48,049 bases of DNA from Opitutia bacterium (GTDB lineage: Bacteria > Verrucomicrobiota > Verrucomicrobiia > Opitutales > Opitutaceae), in the NCBI GenBank assembly GCA_947449835.1, contig CANFSZ010000018.1, forward strand, positions 1 through 48,049. The letters are read 5' to 3'. Positions 23,852 through 33,163 of the stretch are shown here, piece by piece (position 1 is the stretch's first letter; each line of letters starts with the position of its first letter). A program made the position numbers and the translations under genes. Under the pieces are notes generated by a model. The model did no database searches, was not told the DNA's origin, and saw nothing but the letters and a program-made list of their open reading frames with translations.

Positions 23852-24733
23852 ATGGCAAAATGGCTTCTCGTGGATGGTTACAATCTCGCTTACCGGTGCT
23901 TCTTCGCGATCCCGGAGTTGACGCGTGCGGATGGGTTTCCGACTAACGCACTGCACGGTTGGGTAAAATCGATCTGGAAGCTCGCCGATCAGGAGAAACC
24001 TGAAGGCACGTTGGTTTTCTTCGATTTGGGCGGCGCCCAAGATCGCTTGGCGATTCATCCTGAGTACAAGGCGCAACGTGAGGAGATGCCGGAAGCGCTC
24101 GCTAAACAGTTGCCCTACGTGCGTAGTTTGACGCGCTCGCTCGGCTGCGTGGGCATCGAATTAGAAGGCGTGGAGAGCGACGATCTACTCGCGGCGGAAG
24201 CGGTAGCCTTGGCGCGGGCGGGGCACGAGGTGTTGATCGTGAGTTCGGACAAGGATTTCGCCCAGATTGTGGATGAGCGGATTAAGATTTTACTGCCGCC
24301 GCCGACCGCGAACCCGAAGTTGGGTTGGCAGGTGCGCGATGCGGCGGGCGTACGAGAAAAATTTGGCGTCCCGCCCGAACAGATCGCCGACTATCTGGCG
24401 CTCGTCGGCGATACGTCGGACAATATCCCCGGCATCACTGGCGTGGGCCCAAAGACGGCGGCGAAATGGCTGGCCGAGTGGGGGAGTCTTGAGGGCGTGA
24501 TCGCGCACGCGGCCGAACTGCAACCTGAGCGATTCCGCGCGACGGTGGCGAGCGAGGCGGATAAGTTGCGACGCAACTTGAAGCTGACCACGTTGAATGT
24601 GGCTTTGCCGAGTTTGGTTGTGAGCAAACCCACGCCGGCGCCGGAGGAGTTGTATCGTTTGCTCGAGGAGTTGGAGATGCGATCGGCGTTGCAGGAAGCG
24701 CGTCAACGTTATGGCCAGCCGGAGCTATTTTAG
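23852..24733 (+). CDS. Stand-alone 5'-3' exonuclease (PolA N-terminal/FEN-like)
   Basis: The 293-residue nuclease resembles the 5'-nuclease domain of DNA polymerase I without the polymerase. Acidic metal-binding segments are 'LLVDGYNLAYR' near the start, 'FFDLGG', 'EGVESDDLLA', 'VSSDKDFAQIV' and 'VGDTSDNIPGITGVGPKTA'; the last runs into the helix-three-turn-helix that grips DNA. It should remove RNA primers or flaps. The frame extends upstream to 23693 through the decayed gene, but the ATG at 23852 begins the conserved strand, so I start there. It follows the smc-linked pseudogene and precedes hisG on the same strand. Confidence 0.92.
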   Translation: MAKWLLVDGYNLAYRCFFAIPELTRADGFPTNALHGWVKSIWKLADQEKPEGTLVFFDLGGAQDRLAIHPEYKAQREEMPEALAKQLPYVRSLTRSLGCVGIELEGVESDDLLAAEAVALARAGHEVLIVSSDKDFAQIVDERIKILLPPPTANPKLGWQVRDAAGVREKFGVPPEQIADYLALVGDTSDNIPGITGVGPKTAAKWLAEWGSLEGVIAHAAELQPERFRATVASEADKLRRNLKLTTLNVALPSLVVSKPTPAPEELYRLLEELEMRSALQEARQRYGQPELF

Positions 24734-24834
24734 TGCGGAAACGTTTCGAGGCTATGCCGGTCGATGCGTGATGACGGCGGTCCTGCGTCGGAAATTTGCT
24801 TGAAGGGGCGCGTTGCCGCGTCTCCCTTGGCCGC

Positions 24835-25716
24835 GTGTCCGCCAATCCGCTCCTCATGCTCGGTCTGCCGAAAGGCAGCCTCGAAGAATCCACCAAGAAC
24901 CTGTTTGCCAAGGCCGGCTGGAAAATCACGACCAGCTCGCGCTCTTACAAACCCTCCATCGACGACCCTGAGCTCGATGGACGCTTCGTGCGTGCGCAAG
25001 AAGTGAGTCGCTACGTCGAACACGGTTTCTTCGATTGCGGCCTGACCGGCTTTGATTGGATTCAGGAAAACGGCTCCGATGTCGTCGAGGTTATGGACCT
25101 CGTTTACAGCCGGGCCTCGGTGCTGAAATCCCGCTGGGTCTTGTGCGTGCCGGAATCTTCTGCGGTCAAAACCATCGCTGATCTCGCGGGCAAACGCGTA
25201 GCCACGGAATTGCTCAATACCACTAAGCGTTTTTTTGAAGCGAAAGGCGTGAAGGCGGAGATCGAATTTTCCTGGGGCGCCACCGAGGTTAAAGTTCCCG
25301 ATCTCGTCGATGCCATCGTGGACATCACTGAAACGGGCAGTTCGTTGCGGGCTAATAAACTTCGCATCGTGGATACGCTGCTCGAAACCAATACCAAATT
25401 CATCGCCAACAAAGCCAGCTGGGCGAATCCCGCGAAACGTAAAAAAATCGAAACGATCGCGCTCTTGCTGCGCGGCGCGCTTGAGGCCGGAAGTAAAGTC
25501 GGCCTCAAACTCAACGCACCGAAAAAGGCCCTCGATAAAATCGTCAACTGCGTGCCCTCGCTGCGGAATCCTACGATTTCGCCGTTGAGCAATCCCGATT
25601 GGGTGGCGCTCGAGACCATCATCGACGAGAGCGTGGTGCGCGAGATCATCCCGCTACTCAAAGAACTCGGGGCCGAAGGCATCGTGGAATATCCGCTCAA
25701 CAAAGTGGTTTACTGA
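24835..25716 (+). CDS. hisG: ATP phosphoribosyltransferase, long form
   Basis: This enzyme joins ATP and PRPP in the first step of histidine synthesis. '[20 protein letters not shown]' opens the catalytic domain, and '[19 protein letters not shown]' is the PRPP-binding signature. A C-terminal domain of about 75 residues ('[20 protein letters not shown]' to the end) marks the long, hexameric, histidine-inhibited form that does not need HisZ. I start at the GTG at 24835 (293 residues) because the ATG at 24856 would cut into the first beta-strand; neither has a clear ribosome binding site. No other his gene is in the window. Confidence 0.93.
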   Translation: MSANPLLMLGLPKGSLEESTKNLFAKAGWKITTSSRSYKPSIDDPELDGRFVRAQEVSRYVEHGFFDCGLTGFDWIQENGSDVVEVMDLVYSRASVLKSRWVLCVPESSAVKTIADLAGKRVATELLNTTKRFFEAKGVKAEIEFSWGATEVKVPDLVDAIVDITETGSSLRANKLRIVDTLLETNTKFIANKASWANPAKRKKIETIALLLRGALEAGSKVGLKLNAPKKALDKIVNCVPSLRNPTISPLSNPDWVALETIIDESVVREIIPLLKELGAEGIVEYPLNKVVY

Positions 25717-25761
25717 TCTAGCCGCATCCCAACGCTGGCGCCCTTAACCTGTTTTACCGTC

Positions 25762-26640
25762 ATGTCCAAAGTCACTCTCGGTCTATTGCAACACGCCTGT
25801 TCCGGCGACCCGGCGGCTAATCTCAAAAAAACGCTCGCTCTGGCTGAACGCGCCGCGAAGCAAGGCGCCAACATCATTTGCACGCAGGAATTGTTTCGCT
25901 CCCAATATTTCTGCCAAAACGAAGATCACGAGAACTTCAAATTGGCTGAGCCGATCGGCGGGCCCAGTACTAAGGCGTTTCAAAAATTAGCCAAGAAACA
26001 CGGCGTCGTCATCGTCGCCTCTCTTTTTGAAAAACGCGCCTCAGGTCTTTATCACAACACGGCGGTGATCATCGATGCCGATGGCAGCTTGCTCGGGATT
26101 TACCGGAAAATGCACATTCCGGACGATCCCCTTTATTACGAGAAATTCTATTTCACGCCGGGCGATACCGGCTTCCGCGCTTGGGATACGAAATTCGGCA
26201 AGATCGGCGTGCTCATCTGTTGGGATCAATGGTATCCCGAAGGTGCGCGTCTGACGGCGATGCAAGGCGCGGAGATTTTATTTTACCCGACGGCGATCGG
26301 TTGGCACCCCAACGAGAAAGCCGAATATGGCGTCAATCAACACGGCGCGTGGGAAACCATCCAGCGCAGTCACGCCGTCGCGAATGGTTGCTACGTCGCC
26401 GCGATCAATCGCATCGGCAAAGAAACGCCCATCGGCGGACCGGGGATCGAATTTTGGGGACAAAGTTTCGTGGCGGGCACGAGCGGCCAAATTTTGGCCA
26501 AAGCCAGCGTCGATCGCGAAGAAGTCATGCTAGTGCCTATCGAGCTCGACAAAGTCGATGTCACGCGGACGCACTGGCCGTTTTTACGCGACCGTCGCAT
26601 CGACGCTTACGGGGACCTCACGAAACGCTTCAGCGACTGA
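25762..26640 (+). CDS. aguB: N-carbamoylputrescine amidase
   Basis: The 292-residue nitrilase-superfamily enzyme hydrolyses N-carbamoylputrescine to putrescine, CO2 and ammonia. The Glu-Lys-Cys triad is visible as E43 ('CTQELFRSQYF'), K116 ('GIYRKMHIPDDP') and C153 ('LICWDQWYPEGAR'). The 'PTAIGWHP' and 'FWGQSFVAGTSGQ' segments are typical of the putrescine-pathway branch. aguA begins three bases after the stop, so the two enzymes act in sequence from agmatine. The start follows a TTTTACCGTC leader without a Shine-Dalgarno. Confidence 0.95.
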   Translation: MSKVTLGLLQHACSGDPAANLKKTLALAERAAKQGANIICTQELFRSQYFCQNEDHENFKLAEPIGGPSTKAFQKLAKKHGVVIVASLFEKRASGLYHNTAVIIDADGSLLGIYRKMHIPDDPLYYEKFYFTPGDTGFRAWDTKFGKIGVLICWDQWYPEGARLTAMQGAEILFYPTAIGWHPNEKAEYGVNQHGAWETIQRSHAVANGCYVAAINRIGKETPIGGPGIEFWGQSFVAGTSGQILAKASVDREEVMLVPIELDKVDVTRTHWPFLRDRRIDAYGDLTKRFSD

Positions 26641-26643
26641 GTC

Positions 26644-27690
26644 ATGACCGTTGCTAAAAAGACCCCCGCCGCGCTCGGTTTTAGAATGCCGGCGGAGTGG
26701 GAGCCGCAGGAAGCCGTATGGTTTTCTTGGCCCCACAATCTGAAAACGTGGCCCGGTTATTTCCGGCCGATTCCGGCGAAATTCGCCGAGATCGTCGCGC
26801 ATGTCAGTCGCTTCGAAGAGGTGCACATCAATGCCGCGCACGCCTTGCACAAGCGGGCTTGGTCGTTGATCAAAAAAGCTGGGGCCGATCTCACGAAGGT
26901 CACGTTGTTCGATCATCCGACGAATGATGCGTGGTGTCGGGATCATGGCCCGATCTTCGTAAAAAACGATAAGACGAGCGAAGTCGCCGTCACCGATTGG
27001 GAGCACAACGCTTGGGGCGGGAAATATCCGCCTTATGATTTGGACAACACGATCCCGCCGAAGATCGCAGCTGCGCTGGGGCTGCGCCGTTTCGAGAAAA
27101 AAATGATCATGGAAGGCGGCTCCCTCGACGTGAACGGTGCGGGTTTGTTGCTCACGACGGAGTCCTGTTTGCTAAATCAGAATCGCAATCCGTCGATGTC
27201 TAAGACCGAAATCGAGCAAGCGCTGCGCGATTTTCTCGGCGTGCATACGATTCACTGGCTGGGCGATGGAATCATCGGCGACGACACCGATGGGCACATC
27301 GACGACATGACGCGGTTTTTTTCAGCCGATGGCATCGTGACGGTCTTGGAAAATAATAAGCGCGATAAAAATTATCCGATCTTGCTCGAAAATTTGGAGC
27401 GCCTCCACGCCCTGCGCACGCCTGCGGGACAAAAATTCAAGGTCGTCGCTTTGCCCATGCCGAAACCTTGCTGGTGCGATGGCCAACAGATGCCGGCCAG
27501 TTACGCGAATTTTTTGGTGATAAACGGCGCGGTGTTGATGCCCGCGTTTCGTCAACCTAAGCGCGACGCCGAGGCCGCCGAGGTGCTCGGGGCGTGTTTC
27601 CCTGGGCGAGAAATCATCCCGATCGATTGCCTCGAATTGGTGTGGGGGTTGGGGACGTTGCATTGCATCTCGCAGCAACAACCAAAATGA
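26644..27690 (+). CDS. aguA: Agmatine deiminase
   Basis: The 348-residue enzyme of the peptidyl-arginine-deiminase fold converts agmatine to N-carbamoylputrescine and ammonia. Diagnostic segments are 'MPAEWEPQEAVWFSWPHN', 'DAWCRDHGPIFV', 'EGGSLDVNGAG', 'GDDTDGHIDDMTRFF' and the C-terminal 'GLGTLHCISQQQPK', where Cys341 is the nucleophile. It lies three bases after aguB, and its last codons overlap the ATG of the next gene by four bases (ATGA), which suggests translational coupling. The enzyme making agmatine (arginine decarboxylase) is not here. Confidence 0.96.
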   Translation: MTVAKKTPAALGFRMPAEWEPQEAVWFSWPHNLKTWPGYFRPIPAKFAEIVAHVSRFEEVHINAAHALHKRAWSLIKKAGADLTKVTLFDHPTNDAWCRDHGPIFVKNDKTSEVAVTDWEHNAWGGKYPPYDLDNTIPPKIAAALGLRRFEKKMIMEGGSLDVNGAGLLLTTESCLLNQNRNPSMSKTEIEQALRDFLGVHTIHWLGDGIIGDDTDGHIDDMTRFFSADGIVTVLENNKRDKNYPILLENLERLHALRTPAGQKFKVVALPMPKPCWCDGQQMPASYANFLVINGAVLMPAFRQPKRDAEAAEVLGACFPGREIIPIDCLELVWGLGTLHCISQQQPK

Positions 27691-28133
27691 AAACGCTCTG
27701 GCTTGGTTTCGGTCTCGTGATTGTCTGCCTGAGTTTTACGGGCTGTGAATCGATTTCAGCCCGCATGGCTGAGCGTTTTGATACGGTACCGCCGCAGACC
27801 CGCGAGTATCCGGCGGATCAAAAAGCGATATTTCAGGCGGTCTCAAAAGCGCTGAAGCGAATGGATTTTGTGGTCACGCGCAGCGCCTTGGCGCAGGGAA
27901 TCGTGGAGGCGAAAAGCAGTATTCGGGACACGGCGACTTTTGGCGCGGGTCGTCAGTTTATTTTTGAAATTCGGCTGCATGGTGCCGATGCGCAGAGCAC
28001 CCATGTCGATGTGCGCCTGACGGAATTATTGGAAGGCGACTTCAAGGCTGGGGCCACCGGCAAGACCTTGCGGGTGCACGGGCTCTACGATTCGTTTTTC
28101 GCGCAGGTCGATCAGGCGTTGCGCGGAACTTGA
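27687..28133 (+). CDS. Small putative lipoprotein
   Basis: The 148-residue product has a type II signal peptide with lipobox 'LSFTGC' (Cys20). The next residues, ESIS, do not carry the Asp at +2 that would retain it in the inner membrane of enterics, so outer-membrane sorting is plausible. The mature part ('YPADQKAIFQAVSKALKRMD', 'HVDVRLTELLEGD') looks like a small alpha/beta domain; I do not recognise a family. Its ATG overlaps the aguA stop (ATGA), so it is probably translated with the agmatine genes, though a link to polyamines is only suggested by position. Confidence 0.78.
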   Translation: MKTLWLGFGLVIVCLSFTGCESISARMAERFDTVPPQTREYPADQKAIFQAVSKALKRMDFVVTRSALAQGIVEAKSSIRDTATFGAGRQFIFEIRLHGADAQSTHVDVRLTELLEGDFKAGATGKTLRVHGLYDSFFAQVDQALRGT

Positions 28134-28147
28134 GCTGGGAGTTGGCG

Positions 28148-28176
28148 TTGAGGATTTATTGCGTTGTGGTTTAAAT
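28148..28176 (+). promoter_or_regulatory. Candidate sigma-70 promoter for rpsA
   Basis: TTGAGG (28148-28153) and TTAAAT (28171-28176) are 17 bases apart. Transcription would start near 28183, giving a leader of about 190 bases before the rpsA ATG. Confidence 0.5.
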
Positions 28177-28199
28177 TAGGGCTTGCGAGCGACCCATTT

Positions 28200-28375
28200 A
28201 GCAGGGGATTCTGACCGTTCGCGGCTCAGTTCTGGTCCATGTTGGCGTTGCCGCGATGCTCCCGCCAACATTCAACGTTAGTCCAACCATCAACCCACGA
28301 CCCTGCTTTACGGCGGGGTTATTGCCGGTCGGAGGGAAGCTAGGAGCAGGCGACTCTTTTGCCGGTTTTACGCAT
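28200..28375 (+). promoter_or_regulatory. Structured rpsA leader with overlapping helices
   Basis: Two perfect inverted repeats interlock. CGCGGC/GCCGCG is at 28220-28225 and 28250-28255; TGTTGGCG/CGCCAACA is at 28240-28247 and 28263-28270. The left arm of the second lies in the loop of the first, so they form either a pseudoknot or two alternative folds. AACCC/GGGTT (28292-28296, 28316-28320) and two copies of TTGCCGGT (28323, 28359) follow. GGA-containing segments lie near 28331-28346, yet there is no Shine-Dalgarno at the ATG. In E. coli S1 represses its own leader, so an analogous control is possible here. Confidence 0.45.
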
Positions 28376-30046
<1,671 letters not shown>

Positions 30047-30092
30047 CTCGCCTCGCGAGTAATCCTTCGCGAGCCATCATCGCGAATTCCTC

Positions 30093-30124
30093 AAGCCGCC
30101 CGAACGTTTTCGGGCGGCTTTTTT
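30093..30124 (+). terminator. Rho-independent terminator of rpsA
   Basis: AAGCCGCCCGAA (30093-30104) and TTCGGGCGGCTT (30109-30120) form a perfect 12-base stem with a four-base loop, followed by a run of T (30119-30124). Confidence 0.95.
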
Positions 30125-30163
30125 ATGCCTGAGCGGATCGTGTAGGAGGTGGGACGCGGCCGC

Positions 30164-30192
30164 ACAAAAAAGGCCGGCGTATAAGCCGGCCT
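30164..30192 (-). terminator. Rho-independent terminator of the sigma factor gene
   Basis: AGGCCGGC and GCCGGCCT (30171-30178 and 30185-30192) pair perfectly. On the minus strand the stem is followed by TTTTTTG. It lies about 45 bases past the sigma factor stop and faces the rpsA terminator. Confidence 0.93.
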
Positions 30193-30235
30193 CGGTTAAT
30201 CTTGAGCTAGGAGAAAATTCGTCGTGAAGACGTAC

Positions 30236-31306
30236 TCAGTTCAACGAACGGTTGCGCGACTTGCTCTCGATGAACTCGCGAATCACGTCCATGCGCTGAC
30301 GATTGCGTTCCTCTTCTTCGATCTCCTCCACGGTGCGGATGGATTCGTGTTGAGTCATCGCCCGGCGCATCTTGGAGAGAGCCAGATATTCGAGCTGGCG
30401 GATACGTTCCCGCGTTACATTGAAACGACGACCCACTTCTTCGAGGGTGAGTTCATCACGTCCATCTAGGCCGAAACGCAGTTTGATGATTTCGGCTTCA
30501 CGTTTATCGAGCGAATTCACCATGGCGTTGAGATCGCTACTTTGATTGCGATCGCGCAGGCCTTCGTAAGGGCTGACGGCGTTTTCGTCGCCGACGATTT
30601 CGCCAAACGTGCCTGAATCACCGTCTTCGCCCACCGGCGCATCGAGTGAAGCCGGCCGAACGCTGACGGACTTAAGATGCGCGACTTTTGATGTGGGAAT
30701 CTGGAGTTCGATGGCGAGCTCTTCGTCTGACGGCTCGCGACCGAGTTGTTCGGATAGGCGCATCGCGGTCTTCCGCATTTTGGAGATTTTATCAACCAGG
30801 TGAACGGGCAGGCGGATGGTCTTGGATTGGTTCGCCAACGCACGTTTGATGGATTGTTTGATCCACCAAGCGGCGTACGTAGAAAGTTTACCGCCTTTGC
30901 GTGGGTCGAAGCGCTCGACGGCTTTGATAAGACCGATGTTGCCCTCGCTGATGAGGTCGAGGAGGGGCAGACCAAAGTCTTTATAGTCCATCGCGATTTT
31001 CACCACTAGGCGCAGATTGGCGGAGATCATGTGATCGCGGGCGGCTTTGTTGCCCTTGCGGATGCGGCGCGCCAAACTGATTTCTTCCTCGATGGTGAGG
31101 AGCGGGGTTTTCCCGATTTCTTGGAGATAGAGCTGGAGGTTGCTCCGCTCGCCGTGCGCGATGGGCGCTTCGGTGGTGGGCTCAGATTTTTCTAAGAACG
31201 AGGGTGGGGCATCGGCGACGGTGGTGAGCCGTGCTGTCGATGAGGGTTCCACAGAATCCGAGTCTGAACGGGACGAAGCGCGGCGCGTTTTTGCTTGGGT
31301 GGGCAT
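30236..31306 (-). CDS. RpoD/SigA-family RNA polymerase sigma factor
   Basis: The 356-residue sigma-70 factor has no region 1.1. Region 1.2 is 'NLQLYLQEIGKTPLLTIEEE'. Region 2 holds 'NLRLVVKIAMDYKDFGLPLL' and the -10 reading helix 'KLSTYAAWWIKQSIKRAL'. Region 3 follows ('GREPSDEELAIELQIPTSKV'). Region 4.2 ends 'LTLEEVGRRFNVTRERIRQL'. The Ser/Thr-rich N-terminal 50 residues and the charged C-terminal tail of about 40 residues ('RTVEEIEEEERNRQRMDVIR') lie outside the core. It could be the primary sigma factor or a group 2 paralogue; its length cannot decide. The ATG follows CAAATTCTCCC, with no Shine-Dalgarno. Confidence 0.93.
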   Translation of the reverse strand: MPTQAKTRRASSRSDSDSVEPSSTARLTTVADAPPSFLEKSEPTTEAPIAHGERSNLQLYLQEIGKTPLLTIEEEISLARRIRKGNKAARDHMISANLRLVVKIAMDYKDFGLPLLDLISEGNIGLIKAVERFDPRKGGKLSTYAAWWIKQSIKRALANQSKTIRLPVHLVDKISKMRKTAMRLSEQLGREPSDEELAIELQIPTSKVAHLKSVSVRPASLDAPVGEDGDSGTFGEIVGDENAVSPYEGLRDRNQSSDLNAMVNSLDKREAEIIKLRFGLDGRDELTLEEVGRRFNVTRERIRQLEYLALSKMRRAMTQHESIRTVEEIEEEERNRQRMDVIREFIESKSRNRSLN

Positions 31307-31440
31307 GGGAGAATTTGGGCTGAGGGTTGATCGAAGCGGGTTTGATCCCGTTGGAGCCGGAATCGTTCCAAGTCTAGCTACGAGCGAGCCGCGCGTTTGG
31401 TTGCGCCAGTCTCAGTAAAATTCGCGTAAATATGGCGCAG

Positions 31441-31466
31441 CTAAGACAGCGCGTGGGCGCACTTAG
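31441..31466. other. Hairpin between trpE and the sigma factor gene
   Basis: CTAAG (31441-31445) pairs with CTTAG (31462-31466) around GCGC-GTGG-GCGC. No T-run follows on either strand, so this is not a standard terminator. It lies after the trpE stop and upstream of the sigma factor gene. Confidence 0.35.
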
Positions 31467-31499
31467 TCTCAACTGCCCGTGGGTATCGTGCGCCTACGC

Positions 31500-32981
31500 T
31501 CAGAATCCCGAGGCGATCTCCGCGGCTTTTAATAACGCCGAAGCTTTGCTCACAGTTTCTTGATATTCCGAGGCCGGCACCGAGTCAGCGACGACGCCCG
31601 CGCCAGCTTGGATGTGCAGTTTTCCGTCTTTCAAGAGTGCGGTGCGCAACATGATGCACGAATCGAGATTACCATCATAGCCGAAGTAACCCAGCGCGCC
31701 CGCATAGAAACCGCGTTGCGAGGGCTCGCTTTGGGCAATGATTTGCATGGCGCGGATTTTAGGCGCGCCACTGACGGTGCCCGCGGGGAACGTAGCCCGC
31801 ATGAGATCGTAGGCGGTATGACCCGGGGCGATCGTGCCCTCGACTTGAGACACGATATGCATGACGTGAGAATAACGTTCGACGACCATCATCTCGGGCA
31901 CGGTGATCGAGCCGTAAGTGCAAACGCGGCCGATATCGTTGCGGGCGAGATCGACGAGCATGAGGTGTTCGGCGCGTTCTTTCTCGTCGGCGAGAAGTTC
32001 CGTTTCCAAGGCTGCGTCTTCGGCGGGCGTGGCGCCGCGTTTGCGGGTACCGGCGATCGGGCGAATTTCGACGCGCCCGTCCGTCAAGCGCACGTGCACC
32101 TCAGGTGAGGCGCCGACGATCGCAAAATCCCCGGTATCCAAAATGAACATGTAGGGCGACGGATTCACGGTCCGCAGAGCGCGATAAAGATCCAGCGGCG
32201 TGCCGGCGAAGGGCCGCGTGAAGCGTTGAGAAGGCACGAATTGAATGATGTCGCCCGAACGAATAAATTCTTTGCCGGCTTCGACGGCGTGCTCGAAACG
32301 CGCTTGCGTGAAGTTGCCCGGCGGCACGGTGACTTTGGCGGGTTCGATTAAAGGCGCCGGCGCCAGTTCACGAGGTTTGCGCAGGAGTTCGAAAAGTGTG
32401 TTCAGCTCGGTCACGGCTGCATCGTAGGCGCCCGCGGGGTCGTCTTTGACGTGAGCGTTGACGCACAAGCGCAGTGTCTGTTTCGCCCGGTCGAAAATGA
32501 GCAGCGAATCCGAGAACATGAAATACAGCAGCGGCATCTTCAGCTCATCAGCGGGGGCGGCCGGCACGCTCGGCTCGATTCTAGTGACGTATTCGTAACC
32601 GATAAATCCGACGGCGCCACCCGTGAAACGCGGCAATCCAGGTAGAGTGACGGGACGATAACCGGCCATTTCCGCCTCAACCAAAGTGAGCGGATCTTGC
32701 GGGGTGGGGACGGTTTTAACGGGTGAGCCCGTGGTGCGGATTTCGGTGGTGATAGGGCCGCAGGCGAGAACTTTACGCGGGCGGCAGCCGATAAAACTGT
32801 AACGGGAAAGGCGTTCGCCGCCCTCGATGGATTCGAGCAAATAAGACGGGCCGGCTTCTTTTAATTTGGCGTAGGCGGAGACGGGCGTCTCGAAATCCGC
32901 CATCAAATCCGTGTAAACGGGAATGACGTTTCCTTGGGTGGCGAGACGCTCGAAGGCTTCCTTGCTCGGGTGGATATTCAT
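31500..32981 (-). CDS. trpE: Anthranilate synthase component I
   Basis: The 493-residue chorismate-using enzyme makes anthranilate with a TrpG glutaminase. The N-terminal regulatory part has 'YLLESIEGGERLSRYSFIG', which contains the LLES-type tryptophan-binding element. The catalytic domain has 'GDIIQFVPSQRF', 'PSPYMFILDTGDFAIVGASP', 'RPIAGTRKRGATPAED', 'LMLVDLARNDIGRVC', 'SGAPKIRAMQII' and 'GYFGYDGNLDSCI'. These features favour trpE over pabB. No other trp gene is nearby, so tryptophan genes are dispersed in this genome. The leader shows no Trp-rich leader peptide. Confidence 0.95.
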   Translation of the reverse strand: MNIHPSKEAFERLATQGNVIPVYTDLMADFETPVSAYAKLKEAGPSYLLESIEGGERLSRYSFIGCRPRKVLACGPITTEIRTTGSPVKTVPTPQDPLTLVEAEMAGYRPVTLPGLPRFTGGAVGFIGYEYVTRIEPSVPAAPADELKMPLLYFMFSDSLLIFDRAKQTLRLCVNAHVKDDPAGAYDAAVTELNTLFELLRKPRELAPAPLIEPAKVTVPPGNFTQARFEHAVEAGKEFIRSGDIIQFVPSQRFTRPFAGTPLDLYRALRTVNPSPYMFILDTGDFAIVGASPEVHVRLTDGRVEIRPIAGTRKRGATPAEDAALETELLADEKERAEHLMLVDLARNDIGRVCTYGSITVPEMMVVERYSHVMHIVSQVEGTIAPGHTAYDLMRATFPAGTVSGAPKIRAMQIIAQSEPSQRGFYAGALGYFGYDGNLDSCIMLRTALLKDGKLHIQAGAGVVADSVPASEYQETVSKASALLKAAEIASGF

Positions 32982-33114
32982 CGGCTAAGACTTGGGATAT
33001 GCGAGGCCCTTCAGCGCCGGGCAAGGCCGTTTCTCCGCGCCGGAGGATGATCGCGTGGGCGCAATAACGGTCGATGATTTCCTGGAGCCTTGTTTGCCTG
33101 CAGCTAATTTAAAT

Positions 33115-33143
33115 TTGGTTTGCCTGTACTTTTGGCGGATAAT
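33115..33143 (+). promoter_or_regulatory. Sigma-70 promoter of glgC
   Basis: TTGGTT (33115-33120) and GATAAT (33138-33143) are separated by exactly 17 bases. A start near 33150 would leave a leader of only about 13 bases before the glgC ATG. It is the clearest promoter in the window. Confidence 0.7.
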
Positions 33144-33163
33144 TCCGACACAATTTTCATCTT

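Noticed and set aside
24796-24834. Longer hisG start at a TTG
   Set aside because: The extra residues ('[12 protein letters not shown]') are unlike HisG N-termini; a start at 24835 or 24856 fits better.
32982-33100. Trp leader peptide or attenuator before trpE
   Set aside because: No short frame with tandem Trp codons and no terminator-like hairpin with a T-run is present in the leader.
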